Shown: in pieces, positions 1-8,212 of the stretch
Position numbering within the stretch: position 1 is the first letter of the stretch
Layout: every line of letters starts with the position of its first letter
Source: Bacillota bacterium
GTDB taxonomy: Bacteria > Bacillota > Limnochordia > DTU087
Direction: 5' to 3'
NCBI GenBank assembly: GCA_012510855.1
Contig: JAAZHE010000024.1
Span: 1-36,112, forward strand
DNA: 36,112 bases
Position numbers and translations under genes: made by a program
The notes under the pieces: model-generated
The model's input: the letters and a program-made list of their open reading frames with translations, nothing else
Databases searched by the model: none
What the model was told of the DNA's origin: nothing

Positions 1-1127
1 ACCAAGGGCCAAGACTCCAGCATGGCCTCCCATTGAGGTAAGGCTGGACCGGTTTGAACTTGGATAGACTCTGTCCACAGGAAAGGCTCTCGCTCTTGCA
101 AGTCTCTAAGGCAGTAAAGCAGCTCATCTATTTCCTCTTCTGCACCTGTCAAGAGTTCGTGGACCGGGCCCCGGCCCGTTAAGACCCAGCGTACCAGATA
201 GCCTTCCGGCTGCCAGCCTGGATCGGCAAGGGGAATATCTGGCATTATCGTCTCTCCCTGAAGAAGCTCTTCCGCCCTTGCCACTAGGAGCCGCTCAAGA
301 TCCGACAGATTGCCAATGGGTTCGTTTTCCCACGGCTCATCCACAGCTACATCCAACTCCATCCATACAAAAGGAGAAATGGGTATGAATCTTATCTCCC
401 CAACCTTCCCCGGACCAAGCTCTACCAACAGACACCCTCCTACTCCCCGCTCACCGGGATGGCGTCCCTGGGGAGTACCGGGAAAGGCGATGGCCGGCAA
501 GCCGCTGCGAATAATCCACGGCTGATGAACATGGCCCAGTGCCCAGTAGTCCATATACTGCTGATGTAGAAGATCCTGGATGCTGCAGGGAACGTAATTG
601 CGGTTCTGAGGATCGAGGGCGGTATGCAAAAGTCCAATATTGATAACTGCGTCATCCGGCGGCCGCAGCATCGAATACAGCGGCCGACTCTCCCGGCGGG
701 ACTTATACGAGACTCCCAGTATCCTCGCTGCCGTCACGCCGCCTTTCTTGACTTCATACACACCAGGCTCATCGGCGGGGCAAGCGTGGAAATTCTCAGG
801 CATGTCCAAAAGCTCATGCCGCTCTCCCAGAAAATCATGGTTGCCGTACACGGCATATACCTCGATACCGGCCTCCCCTAAACGCCGGACCCCTTCTTGC
901 AGACACCGGGCCGCCTTCACCGACCGGGCTTCCTGGTGGTACACATCACCAGCTATCAAGACAAAATCCACATCATATGCCAGCGCTGCATCGCAGATCC
1001 TCCTCCAAGTCTCAAAGCTCGCCTGCAGCAAACGGCTTTCCAGTTCCTTAGACGCGCCGGAAAACCCTTGGACAGGAATCCCTAAATGCAGGTCAGCAGT
1101 GTGAAGAAACCTCACGGACGCAGACAT
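1..1127 (-). CDS. SbcD/YhaO-like DNA repair exonuclease (metallophosphoesterase), C-terminus outside window
   Basis: An open frame runs leftward from an ATG at 1127-1125 to the window edge without a stop, giving about 375 residues. The calcineurin-like phosphoesterase motifs appear in order: HTADLHLG (D12, H14) near the N-terminus, LIAGDVYH, VYGNHD, GLLHT and ALGHVH. These are the two-metal ligands of the SbcD/Mre11 family. The extended C-terminal part resembles the YhaO type of Bacillota rather than short phosphodiesterases. YhaO-type proteins usually pair with a YhaN/SbcC-like ATPase; the partner would lie left of the window if the operon is conventional. The start is supported by a GGGTGG-like ribosome site about 5 bases upstream. 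Family assignment is firm. Nuclease activity and DNA-repair role are inferred from the family. The protein is truncated only by the window edge. Confidence 0.88.
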   Translation of the reverse strand, partial: MSASVRFLHTADLHLGIPVQGFSGASKELESRLLQASFETWRRICDAALAYDVDFVLIAGDVYHQEARSVKAARCLQEGVRRLGEAGIEVYAVYGNHDFLGERHELLDMPENFHACPADEPGVYEVKKGGVTAARILGVSYKSRRESRPLYSMLRPPDDAVINIGLLHTALDPQNRNYVPCSIQDLLHQQYMDYWALGHVHQPWIIRSGLPAIAFPGTPQGRHPGERGVGGCLLVELGPGKVGEIRFIPISPFVWMELDVAVDEPWENEPIGNLSDLERLLVARAEELLQGETIMPDIPLADPGWQPEGYLVRWVLTGRGPVHELLTGAEEEIDELLYCLRDLQEREPFLWTESIQVQTGPALPQWEAMLESWPL

Positions 1128-1177
1128 ATTACCACCCTCTTTATCCCAATAACTTCTTCATCTGTCAGACAAATCCT

Positions 1178-1214
1178 ACCCGGCCTCTTGGTAAAGGCGC
1201 TCCGGGTCTTTTTT
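1178..1214 (+). terminator. Rho-independent terminator-like hairpin, no obvious plus-strand gene before it
   Basis: ACCCG-GCCT pairs with AGGC-(GCT bulge)-CGGGT, followed by CTTTTTT. It reads rightward, yet the DNA to its left is the 5' end of a minus-strand gene. It may be an attenuator in a leader for the caspase-like gene that starts at 1343, or a remnant terminator. Confidence 0.4.
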
Positions 1215-1342
1215 ATCACCGGACCCAACCTTTGGCAGGTCTAATTCCGCATGTGGACAAACCAGGGAAGAGTCTTACTAACGGTGAACCTCATCCAGGA
1301 ATAGAAGAGACTAATCCTCAGGAAGAAATGGAGGAGAAGGCT

Positions 1343-2498
1343 TTGAAAAAGGGCAAAAGGGCTTTGCTCGCTGTGTTAATCGGAATCATGGTGGCCATGA
1401 GCGGGTGTTTCGGGAGCGATATGCCACAGGGGGTGTGAGGGGAGTTGTATATGCCCCAAAAGAGGACGCCGATCTTCATGAGGCAGAGAGAAAGCTCCTC
1501 GTTAAGGACCTGGTTATTACTCCACCGGAGGGCTACGTTCCCCTGTCAGGTGCAGTTGTAAAGGTTGAGGGCACCAGTCAGTCTACTACCACTGACCACA
1601 AGGGACGCTTCACACTTACGGGTATTAGGGTTGGGCCCCAGACTCTAATCATATGGCACAAACTATACAAGCCTGTATCAATCAATGTTACCATTATTCA
1701 AGATCAAATAGTCCCTGTCCCCAGTAACAGTGTCAGACTCCACGGTAAAGGCTTCTATTTGCTGATTGGTGTCGGAGATTTCGATTACGAGAAGTGGGAA
1801 TTCTACGATCTTTACCCCCAAAGAATGAGTGCACCTGCAATGGACGTAACACTATTGAAGGGTGTATTGCAATGGGACAATGCTTTAGCAAAGGGAGCAG
1901 AAATCGCTGCCCTCATAGATACTGAAGCCACCATGGATAGAGTCCGAGATACTCTGGAGTCCCTGGTTAACGCCATGACAAAAGAGGACTACCTGGTAAT
2001 CTATTTCTCCGGACATGGTACCAGCCAGTATAGTCACGGATTTGACGCTATTGCCCTCGCAGATGGGCTAGTTACTGATGGTGAGTTGCGGGATTGGGTC
2101 ATAGAAAACCTATTTGATGCGAACGGCTTAGAGATAAATGACGTTACCCTGATACTTGATACTTGTTATAGCGAATCCTTTGCTGACGGGTCGCCAACCT
2201 TCTACGAGACGTTAAAACAAAAGCATTCAAAAAACCCGGTTACACAGTACTCGCTTCATCTCGTAATTACGAGGAGTCCTATACGCTAGGTTCTGAACTG
2301 AGTGTTTTCACCAATTACTTGATAGAAGCACTGGAAAGCGGATTAGGTGATATGAATCGAGATGGCCTGATTACGGCTTATGAATTGTATCGCTACGTCG
2401 CCCCAAAGGTACGACGCTACACCGATGAAAAACAGAACGTCTACTTGTGGCCTCCTTACAGCACCAACGTAATTGCCACCGATCCTTATAATCACTAG
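1343..2498 (+). pseudogene. Caspase-like (peptidase C14) lipoprotein, broken by two -1 frameshifts
   Basis: Three consecutive frames join into one protein. Frame one starts at TTG 1343, behind a GGAGGAG site seven bases upstream, and encodes a lipoprotein signal ending in the lipobox MSGC. It meets TGA at 1436-1438 just after a GGGGG run. The second frame carries a carboxypeptidase-regulatory-like beta domain (PLSGAVVKVEG to GRFTLTGI), then a caspase fold with the His motif YFSGHGT and the Cys motif LILDTCYS. It stops at 2287-2289. The third frame, entered after an AAAAAAC run near 2228-2235, continues the fold (ASSRNYEESYTLGSELS), has an EF-hand/dockerin-like loop DMNRDGLIT, and ends at TAG 2496. 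Both catalytic residues are intact. Each break is repaired by one extra base in a homopolymer. The gene is therefore either a recent pseudogene, a sequencing artefact, or recoded. A secreted, membrane-anchored protease-like function is inferred. Confidence 0.8.
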
Positions 2499-2512
2499 GA
2501 AGGGTGAATCAA

Positions 2513-3316
2513 GTGGCTAGAGTACAGCTGGCAGTAATATCTATCCTGCTCATGGTAAGCTTGCTTTCACCAAGAGCTCAAGGAAAGCTCCCGTTAACGC
2601 CTTCTCCCACCTTCCACGCCGTCGCCTGGGAGCAGCAAGGCAGGGTCAAGCTTGCCATCGCCAACGCATCCCCAGAGCCTAAAGAATTCTCGGCGGGGTT
2701 CGGCTACTACCTTTTGGGTCAGAGGATCCTGGAAGAGGTTCCCATTAACGTCCCCGGCAAAACCATCTTGGTAACCACCCATCCGATGGTGCGGGGCGAC
2801 AGCCAATCGGGGTACCGGATTGCGGACATGGTTTTTGTCAGTGAGGCGGATGGTCGGACAAGTGCGGCTATCCAGATTATAGGGGTGCGCCCGGCTACTG
2901 AACACTATGTAGCGGACAGCTTCATAGTGCCTGCTGGGCAAAACGCTGTCGTGTACATCAAGACCCCTGATCCTGAGCTGGGGATTGACACCACCGTCTA
3001 CCTAAGCATAGGAAAAACCTTCACCCTCGGATACTTTAAGGGTAAACTAAGGATAGACAGGGTCTATGAGGGCGGATTGAAAAAAGCCAGCAATCCGCCT
3101 TTAGGTGAAGGAGAAAAGCCTCAGGACTTCTACAATTACTCTTACGGCTGGCGTGGCCTGAAAGTCACGGCCTCAACTCCTAGATTGGAGGGCGTTGAGC
3201 GGCTGGACTTTGTCATTGAAGAACTTATTTCTACACCAGAGGGTACAGCCAGGCATGGTCTCAACGCACCGCCCATTCTCGTCTACGGCCCTGATATAAC
3301 CCTCATGGAGAAATAG
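2513..3316 (+). CDS. Secreted protein of unknown function
   Basis: The product is about 267 residues, with a clear Sec signal peptide (hydrophobic stretch LAVISILLMVSLL, probable cleavage after RAQG) and a soluble remainder rich in beta-forming residues and glycine. I do not recognise a family. The start chosen is GTG 2513, because AGGAAGG at 2497-2503 lies nine bases upstream. A GTG at 2504 is in frame but abuts the ribosome site. The gene begins 15 bases after the caspase-like gene and stops immediately before the CCA enzyme, so the three are probably co-transcribed. With the preceding lipoprotein it may form an envelope-located pair; that is inference from position only. Confidence 0.75.
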   Translation: MARVQLAVISILLMVSLLSPRAQGKLPLTPSPTFHAVAWEQQGRVKLAIANASPEPKEFSAGFGYYLLGQRILEEVPINVPGKTILVTTHPMVRGDSQSGYRIADMVFVSEADGRTSAAIQIIGVRPATEHYVADSFIVPAGQNAVVYIKTPDPELGIDTTVYLSIGKTFTLGYFKGKLRIDRVYEGGLKKASNPPLGEGEKPQDFYNYSYGWRGLKVTASTPRLEGVERLDFVIEELISTPEGTARHGLNAPPILVYGPDITLMEK

Positions 3317-4723
3317 ATGATGTTTGGTCTTTCTAAGAGAGTTCAAAATCGTATACCTCAGGCTGTCCTAGACGTCTGCCATACTCTAAGGGACAAGGGC
3401 TATCAGGCCTATGTTGTAGGAGGAGCGATCCGGGACAGCCTTCTGGGTGATGTGCCCGGTGATTGGGATGTGGCAACCGACGCCCAACCAGGCGAGGTGA
3501 TGTCCCTCTTTTCCAAGACAATACCCACGGGTATAAAGTACGGTACTGTCACTGTAGTCAAAGACATCTCGGTAGAAGTGACAACCTTTCGGTCTGACGG
3601 CATCTATCGGGATGCCCGTCGTCCCGAAGATGTAACCTTCTCCACCAGCATTGTAGAGGATCTTCAGCGGCGGGATTTTACCGTCAATGCCATCGCCTAC
3701 GACCCCATCGCCAGGAAATTCGTTGATCCCTTTGGAGGCATCCGGGACCTGCGGCGGCGGACCTTGAAAGCTGTGGGTGACCCCGAGGAACGCTTTGCCG
3801 AAGATGCCTTACGGATGCTGCGCTTTTTCCGTTTCCTTGCAACACTGGAGTTTAGGCCCTGCCAAAAAACCTTAGCCGCGGTTAAACCCAAACTGATCCG
3901 AAGGATCAGCGCCGAGAGGATCCGGGATGAGATGAGCAAGCTCCTCCTGGCCAAAGCGCCTGGTTCTACGCTGCTCCTCATGCACAGAGCTGGACTTCTC
4001 CAGGAGATCCTGCCTGAGGTCGCCGAGGGAGATGGAGTAATCCAGGGGAGCTTTCACCGCTTTGATGTCTTGCGCCACTCCCTGGAGGCAGTGGACAACT
4101 CCCTGCCCCGGCTGGAACTTCGCTGGGCAGCCCTGCTGCATGATGTGGCAAAGCCCAAGCTGCGCACTGAAGATGAACATGGAATCCACTTCTACCGACA
4201 TGATGTGGAAGGTGAGCAGATAGCCCGGGATATTCTCACCCGGCTTCGCTACGCCAAGAGGTTTGTCGAGAAGGTTGCCCTCTTGGTGCGCTGGCATATG
4301 TTTTCTGTTCACGCAGCATCAACGGATAAAGCTCTGCGACGGTTTATCCGCCGGGTAGGCAAAGAGAATGTCATGGATCTCTTGGAACTGCGCAGGGCGG
4401 ATATCTTGGCTCTAGGTAGGCAGACGACCTGCAATGCTTGGCAAAACTGGCGAACGCTCCGGGATCGTTTGCAAGAGATTTTAGAAGGTGATACTATCCT
4501 TACCGTCAATGACCTCGCTATTGGGGGGCGTGACGTAATGGCCGCCTTGCAGATCAAGCCTGGCCCCGCAGTGGGTGCCGCCCTGGAGTGGCTCCTGGAA
4601 AAGGTGCTGGATGACCCGTCCCTCAATGAGCGGGAAATATTACTGTCTCTCCTACAATCATATGAAAATCCGCCTTTGTTGCATAATCAACAGGAAAACA
4701 CGCCATTACAACGAAAACATTAA
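3317..4723 (+). CDS. cca: tRNA nucleotidyltransferase (CCA-adding enzyme / poly(A) polymerase family)
   Basis: This 468-residue class II nucleotidyltransferase would add or repair the CCA end of tRNAs. The head domain has VVGGAIRDSLLG (35-44), the metal-binding DWD (D49, D51), RRDFTVNAIAYD and DPFGGIRDL, followed by the neck motif RFAEDALRMLRFFRF and ERIRDEM. The C-terminal half carries an HD domain, with H275-D276 in LLHDVAKP and a second HDVEGEQIA segment, as in many bacterial CCA enzymes. Its length is normal for the HD-containing type. ATG 3317 directly follows the stop of the upstream gene, with GGAG six bases before it, suggesting translational coupling. Sequence alone does not separate CCA-adding from A-adding or CC-adding specificity. 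Confidence 0.9.
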   Translation: MMFGLSKRVQNRIPQAVLDVCHTLRDKGYQAYVVGGAIRDSLLGDVPGDWDVATDAQPGEVMSLFSKTIPTGIKYGTVTVVKDISVEVTTFRSDGIYRDARRPEDVTFSTSIVEDLQRRDFTVNAIAYDPIARKFVDPFGGIRDLRRRTLKAVGDPEERFAEDALRMLRFFRFLATLEFRPCQKTLAAVKPKLIRRISAERIRDEMSKLLLAKAPGSTLLLMHRAGLLQEILPEVAEGDGVIQGSFHRFDVLRHSLEAVDNSLPRLELRWAALLHDVAKPKLRTEDEHGIHFYRHDVEGEQIARDILTRLRYAKRFVEKVALLVRWHMFSVHAASTDKALRRFIRRVGKENVMDLLELRRADILALGRQTTCNAWQNWRTLRDRLQEILEGDTILTVNDLAIGGRDVMAALQIKPGPAVGAALEWLLEKVLDDPSLNEREILLSLLQSYENPPLLHNQQENTPLQRKH

Positions 4724-4760
4724 TAGAAGTTTTTCCAATACGGCACAGGGAGGTAGGCTA

Positions 4761-6263
4761 ATGCGTTCCACACCTATTGGATTAGTGCTGATGGATGATG
4801 AGCGGCCCCACGTGCATTCGCAGAACAAGGAACTCAACATGCGGGTGCTTAACCAGTGGGCTGACTTCATCCGCAACAACTTCAAGAACGTTGATGGTTC
4901 CGCTCCCGAGGTTATCGTCGGTTCGGATACCATCACCAACGTAAGAGTAGCTCAAAAGGTGGGAGAGGAACTAGCCCGGGCCAATGTCAAGCAGATAATT
5001 ATGTGCTACAATGTCTGGAACTTCCCATACTTGGCATGGCCCTTCTTAAACTCCATCGGACGTGACATTCCGATACTCAGCTTGTCCAATAATAATGGGC
5101 AGTTTCCGGGGAATGTGGGCCTTTTGGCAACCGATGGAGCCCTGCGGCAGGTAGGCCTTCGGACCCATCGGATTGTCGGGGACATGGATGATCCAAAGAC
5201 CCAGGCCAAAGTACTCGACTGGCTGAGGGCCAGCCAAGCGTATACCACTATGCAGAATGAAGTCTACGGTATCTACGGCGGTCATTCCATGGGTATGGAA
5301 ACCGGGTACTTCCACCTCACTCCCACCATCAAGTATCTGGGAACGACTGGCTATCAGGTGGACCAACTGCTCCTGGTAAAGATGATGGAGCAAAATGTAG
5401 ATGAAGCTGAAGTTGAAAAGGGACTAGAATGGTTCAAAGAACTCCTGGGACCCCGCCTCCTCTTTGACGGCAAGATGCTCACCGAGGAGACTCTCAAGAA
5501 CCAGATCCGTCTGTATCTAGCCATGCGGATGGTCAATGAGGAACTGGGATTCGATTTCTGCGGACTAAAAGGTCAGCGTGAGCTCACCGAGCATGTCTGT
5601 CTCGGAGATGTCGCAGAGATGTTGATGAACGACCCATATGACTGGAACGGACCTAAGGAGCCCATAGTCTGTGCTACTGAGGCTGACTCTTACGCTGCCG
5701 TTACCATGCAGATTCTCAAATACATCAGCGGCGGTCTACCAACCCTCTTCATGGACGTTAGGCTGTACCATCCTGACAAGGACCTCTGGGATTGGTGCAA
5801 CTCCGGTAACCACTCCAGCTACTACGCGGCCCGGAGCATGGATCCTAAGGACAACTTCGAGCGCATTACCTTCCATCCCGCCATGGAGCTCTATTTCAAA
5901 GCCGGCGGAGCTTCGGTGGAATTTGACGCAGCACCTGGCGAGCTGACCCTTGCCCGCCTCGGCCTGTGGAACAACGACCAGCTTTACATGGTCATCATGA
6001 AGGGCGAGGCTCTGGAGCTACCCGAGGAGGAAAGAAAAGCCCTCAACGCCCAGACCGATCCCACTTGGCCCCATGTCCATGCCAGGATCGAAGGCAGCTT
6101 TGAAGAGTTTCTCAATGTCTTCCCATGCAACCACATCTTGGGTGTGGAGGGCGACAGAATAGACGCCTTAGTATACTACTGCGAGATCGCAGGCATTAAA
6201 CCTGTTGTCCTTGGGCCTAAGGGTAAGGAACGGATTAGGCCCATCTGGGAGCTTTTGGCCTGA
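4761..6263 (+). CDS. L-fucose/L-arabinose isomerase-family sugar isomerase
   Basis: This 500-residue protein is of the FucI-like fold (COG2407 type), which interconverts aldoses and ketoses using a metal. Likely metal ligands are E307 in CATEADS and D332 in FMDVRLYH, which match the Glu/Asp pair of L-fucose isomerase. NSGNHSSYY and the C-terminal half fit the same fold. It is shorter than E. coli FucI (about 590 residues), so substrate identity is open: L-fucose, L-rhamnose, L-arabinose and D-arabinose are all possible. The start is ATG 4761, behind AGGGAGG at 4747-4753. It follows the CCA enzyme by 37 bases but functionally fits the kinase and epimerase encoded on the minus strand at 10.0-12.2 kb. 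A strong hairpin lies downstream. Confidence 0.82.
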   Translation: MRSTPIGLVLMDDERPHVHSQNKELNMRVLNQWADFIRNNFKNVDGSAPEVIVGSDTITNVRVAQKVGEELARANVKQIIMCYNVWNFPYLAWPFLNSIGRDIPILSLSNNNGQFPGNVGLLATDGALRQVGLRTHRIVGDMDDPKTQAKVLDWLRASQAYTTMQNEVYGIYGGHSMGMETGYFHLTPTIKYLGTTGYQVDQLLLVKMMEQNVDEAEVEKGLEWFKELLGPRLLFDGKMLTEETLKNQIRLYLAMRMVNEELGFDFCGLKGQRELTEHVCLGDVAEMLMNDPYDWNGPKEPIVCATEADSYAAVTMQILKYISGGLPTLFMDVRLYHPDKDLWDWCNSGNHSSYYAARSMDPKDNFERITFHPAMELYFKAGGASVEFDAAPGELTLARLGLWNNDQLYMVIMKGEALELPEEERKALNAQTDPTWPHVHARIEGSFEEFLNVFPCNHILGVEGDRIDALVYYCEIAGIKPVVLGPKGKERIRPIWELLA

Positions 6264-6311
6264 GGAAGAACTTGAACCCCCACGGATGTTAAAGCTATTG
6301 TACCAATCGGA

Positions 6312-6343
6312 AGACCCCTCCCTGACATGTCAAGGAGGGGTCT
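6312..6343. terminator. Long perfect hairpin between convergent genes
   Basis: Ten-base arms AGACCCCTCC and GGAGGGGTCT enclose TGACATGTCA, which can itself pair. The hairpin sits between the plus-strand isomerase and the minus-strand DUF4363 gene, so it probably ends transcription from both sides. Neither side has a strong T-run. Confidence 0.65.
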
Positions 6344-6357
6344 AGCCCTAAATGACC

Positions 6358-6705
6358 CTACTCTGCAAACCCCCACCATCTCTCCCTTAGGTGAGCTGCT
6401 TGGGCATAGGCACTGGCTCTGTCTTCCACCTTCGCATAGGCCTGCAGAAGTGTTAGGGTCCTGGCAAATTCCTGTATATCCAGACGGCTGTTGTTTATTT
6501 CAATTAAGAGCCTGCTCCGCTTCCATTCACGCTCTATCTTCTCAAGGGCCGATCTTGCCTTGGGCCACTCCCCTGCCAAGATAGCCTCTTCCACTTCCTC
6601 TAAGTACTCGTTCATCGGTGAATTGATAGGAAATACATTGTGCAAGAGAAATGCAACCACCATCGCTGCGATAATCCCCAAAGTGATCCAGATATTTGTC
6701 TTCAC
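6358..6705 (-). CDS. DUF4363 family protein
   Basis: A 115-residue protein with one N-terminal membrane segment (WITLGIIAAMVVAFLL) followed by a charged, helical external domain. The pattern matches DUF4363, a family of unknown function found in Bacillota next to DUF421 genes. Its ATG overlaps the TGA of the DUF421 gene (ATGA), indicating tight translational coupling. It is the last gene of the minus-strand operon, ending just before the hairpin at 6312-6343. A role together with the DUF421 membrane protein is inferred from this conserved pairing. Confidence 0.8.
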   Translation of the reverse strand: MKTNIWITLGIIAAMVVAFLLHNVFPINSPMNEYLEEVEEAILAGEWPKARSALEKIEREWKRSRLLIEINNSRLDIQEFARTLTLLQAYAKVEDRASAYAQAAHLRERWWGFAE

Positions 6706-7478
6706 CCTTCTCCCCCTTTCTCAGGGGGCTCTTTGATGGGCTCCTGCCCAGTAACTCGCGTCTCACTGATATCCTGTTCCTGGGGCAATCCATCCAAGTC
6801 GTCCCGGAGGTCTATATACACATTTCCTTGAGTGTCGATTTCGGCATAGTACACATCTTCTAACTTGTGGTTGCGCCTGGCTAGCTCCTCCAGCAGCCAC
6901 TCGCGGCTGAGATTGAGCTGGCTGAGGTTGGGTTCCACAATCCTCCCATCTACAATCAATTCTACTGACAAACCCTTGTAGTCTGTAGGTATTTGCAAAT
7001 CAGCCGGTGTAACGGGCCGTGCCTGGGATTTGACCAGCACCGACAGCATTCCATTTGGTTCAAGAAGTGCGAACTCAACATCGGCGATGCTAAACACATT
7101 GGCTTGGCGGAGCTGCATCATCAAGTCATCGATGGTATAGTTCATCTGCTGCATGTTCTTTTCCAGAATCTGTCCGTTCTGGATTACAACTGTAGGTTCA
7201 CCCTCGATTATTTTCGCCAGTTTCCGGCTATGGGTAGTAGCGATGCCCAGCACAACGGTCCCTAAGGTCCAAACGAGAAGGCCTGTCCACACAGGAATGA
7301 GCTGCAGGTCTACGTCAATGGTAAGGCTAGATGCAATACTGCCGATGGTAATGCCGGTAACGTACTCAAAGAAAGTCAGTTGGGACACTTGCTTTTTACC
7401 CATCAGATGTGTTAAGACCAGTAGGGATAGGAAGGAAAACAAACCTCTCAGGATGACCACAACAACCTCGGACACCAT
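6702..7478 (-). CDS. DUF421 (YetF/YcaP-type) membrane protein
   Basis: A 258-residue protein with three N-terminal membrane helices (about residues 5-90) and a cytoplasmic C-terminal domain holding the DUF421 patterns LTFFEYVTGITIGSIAS, RKLAKIIEGEPTVVIQNG and MLSVLVKS. The C-terminal tail, charged and Pro/Glu-rich, is longer than the minimal family. YetF-type proteins occur in spore-forming Bacillota, and some act on spore or envelope physiology; the molecular role is not settled. The gene is coupled by ATGA overlap to the DUF4363 gene. The Spo0E-like gene lies 71 bases upstream on the same strand. Confidence 0.85.
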   Translation of the reverse strand: MVSEVVVVILRGLFSFLSLLVLTHLMGKKQVSQLTFFEYVTGITIGSIASSLTIDVDLQLIPVWTGLLVWTLGTVVLGIATTHSRKLAKIIEGEPTVVIQNGQILEKNMQQMNYTIDDLMMQLRQANVFSIADVEFALLEPNGMLSVLVKSQARPVTPADLQIPTDYKGLSVELIVDGRIVEPNLSQLNLSREWLLEELARRNHKLEDVYYAEIDTQGNVYIDLRDDLDGLPQEQDISETRVTGQEPIKEPPEKGGEG

Positions 7479-7549
7479 CTACCAACTCCAGACCCAATGT
7501 CTAGAGTTAGCATGCACCATCAGTTTGCGGGACATACCAAACGCGAGAT

Positions 7550-7738
7550 TCAGTTGCCCTTCAGCCGCATGTATTCCTCCAGCAACGCATCAAATCTTTC
7601 CGCTACCCTCTGTACATTGGGATCCTGAATCCAACCGTCAGCATCGTCCAAAGCAGCATACAGCTCTCTGCGGAGGTTGTCCAAGGCTAATCGCAAACTG
7701 TGAAGCCGTCGTTCATAATTGAGAGCAGCATTTGTCAT
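7550..7738 (-). CDS. Spo0E-like small protein (putative aspartyl-phosphate phosphatase)
   Basis: A 62-residue, two-helix protein. The core, LRRELYAAL then DPNVQRVAERFDALLEEY, follows the Spo0E pattern: basic helix, Asp-Pro turn, then S-Q-E-L-D-x-L-I-x-x-Y. In Spo0E the SQELD motif dephosphorylates Spo0A; here it reads AERFD, so Asp is kept but Ser and Gln are not. Activity is therefore uncertain. The ATG overlaps the TGA of the upstream small gene by ATGA. If genuine, it supports a sporulating or Spo0A-regulated host. Confidence 0.5.
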   Translation of the reverse strand: MTNAALNYERRLHSLRLALDNLRRELYAALDDADGWIQDPNVQRVAERFDALLEEYMRLKGN

Positions 7739-7971
7739 AGTCTACCTTCCCTTCGCGAGAATTCCCGAGGCCGTAGCACCCTGGCCCTGTCAAACCGGTT
7801 CTTGGATAAATCTGTGACAGCCTCCCTCACCATATTGTGTGCAGATAGTTCCAGCTGGGACACAATACTCTTCGACAACCAGTCATACTCAGAAGGGTGA
7901 AGTCCAACATTGAGATTCTTAACATAATTGGACAGCAATGAGTTTACGTACGCGGTAAGCTGATTCACCAT
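7735..7971 (-). CDS. Small hypothetical protein upstream of the Spo0E-like gene
   Basis: About 78 residues beginning MVNQLTAYV, mostly helical, with a basic C-terminus (RPREFSRREGRL). No family is recognised. The frame stays open to an ATG at 8076, but the upstream portion is Cys/Gly-rich and unlike a domain start. I prefer ATG 7971, or GTG 7968 four bases after GGGGGGAATG. A GTG near 8055 behind GGAGGG is a further option. It is coupled to the Spo0E-like gene by a four-base overlap. Confidence 0.5.
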   Translation of the reverse strand: MVNQLTAYVNSLLSNYVKNLNVGLHPSEYDWLSKSIVSQLELSAHNMVREAVTDLSKNRFDRARVLRPREFSRREGRL

Positions 7972-8157
7972 TCCCCCCACTTCCCTACATCTTCCATTAT
8001 CCCACATACCTGTTCCATACCGGGATAAGCAGCTCAAAATCGTCACTTCATCTATACCCTCCGAAGACTTAGCCAAAACTATTATTAATCGTTTGAATTA
8101 TATTTAGGTTGTTTGGGGCGGTATTTCCCCTTGAACATAACATAAAGCGGGAAGACC

Positions 8158-8177
8158 GAGACACGAGTCCCTGTCTC
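8158..8177 (-). terminator. Weak hairpin downstream of the LarA-like gene
   Basis: GAGACA and TGTCTC arms (eight-base loop) lie about 36 bases beyond the stop of the minus-strand racemase gene. The reading downstream is GGTCTTCCC rather than a T-run, so it is only a possible terminator. The rest of 7972-8212 shows no convincing gene. Confidence 0.3.
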
Positions 8178-8212
8178 CCCAATTAGTGACTCACTCAATT
8201 GAGCTGCCGACG

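Noticed and set aside
640-1104. 154-codon plus-strand open frame
   Set aside because: It is the antisense shadow of the metallophosphoesterase, whose motifs are unambiguous on the minus strand.
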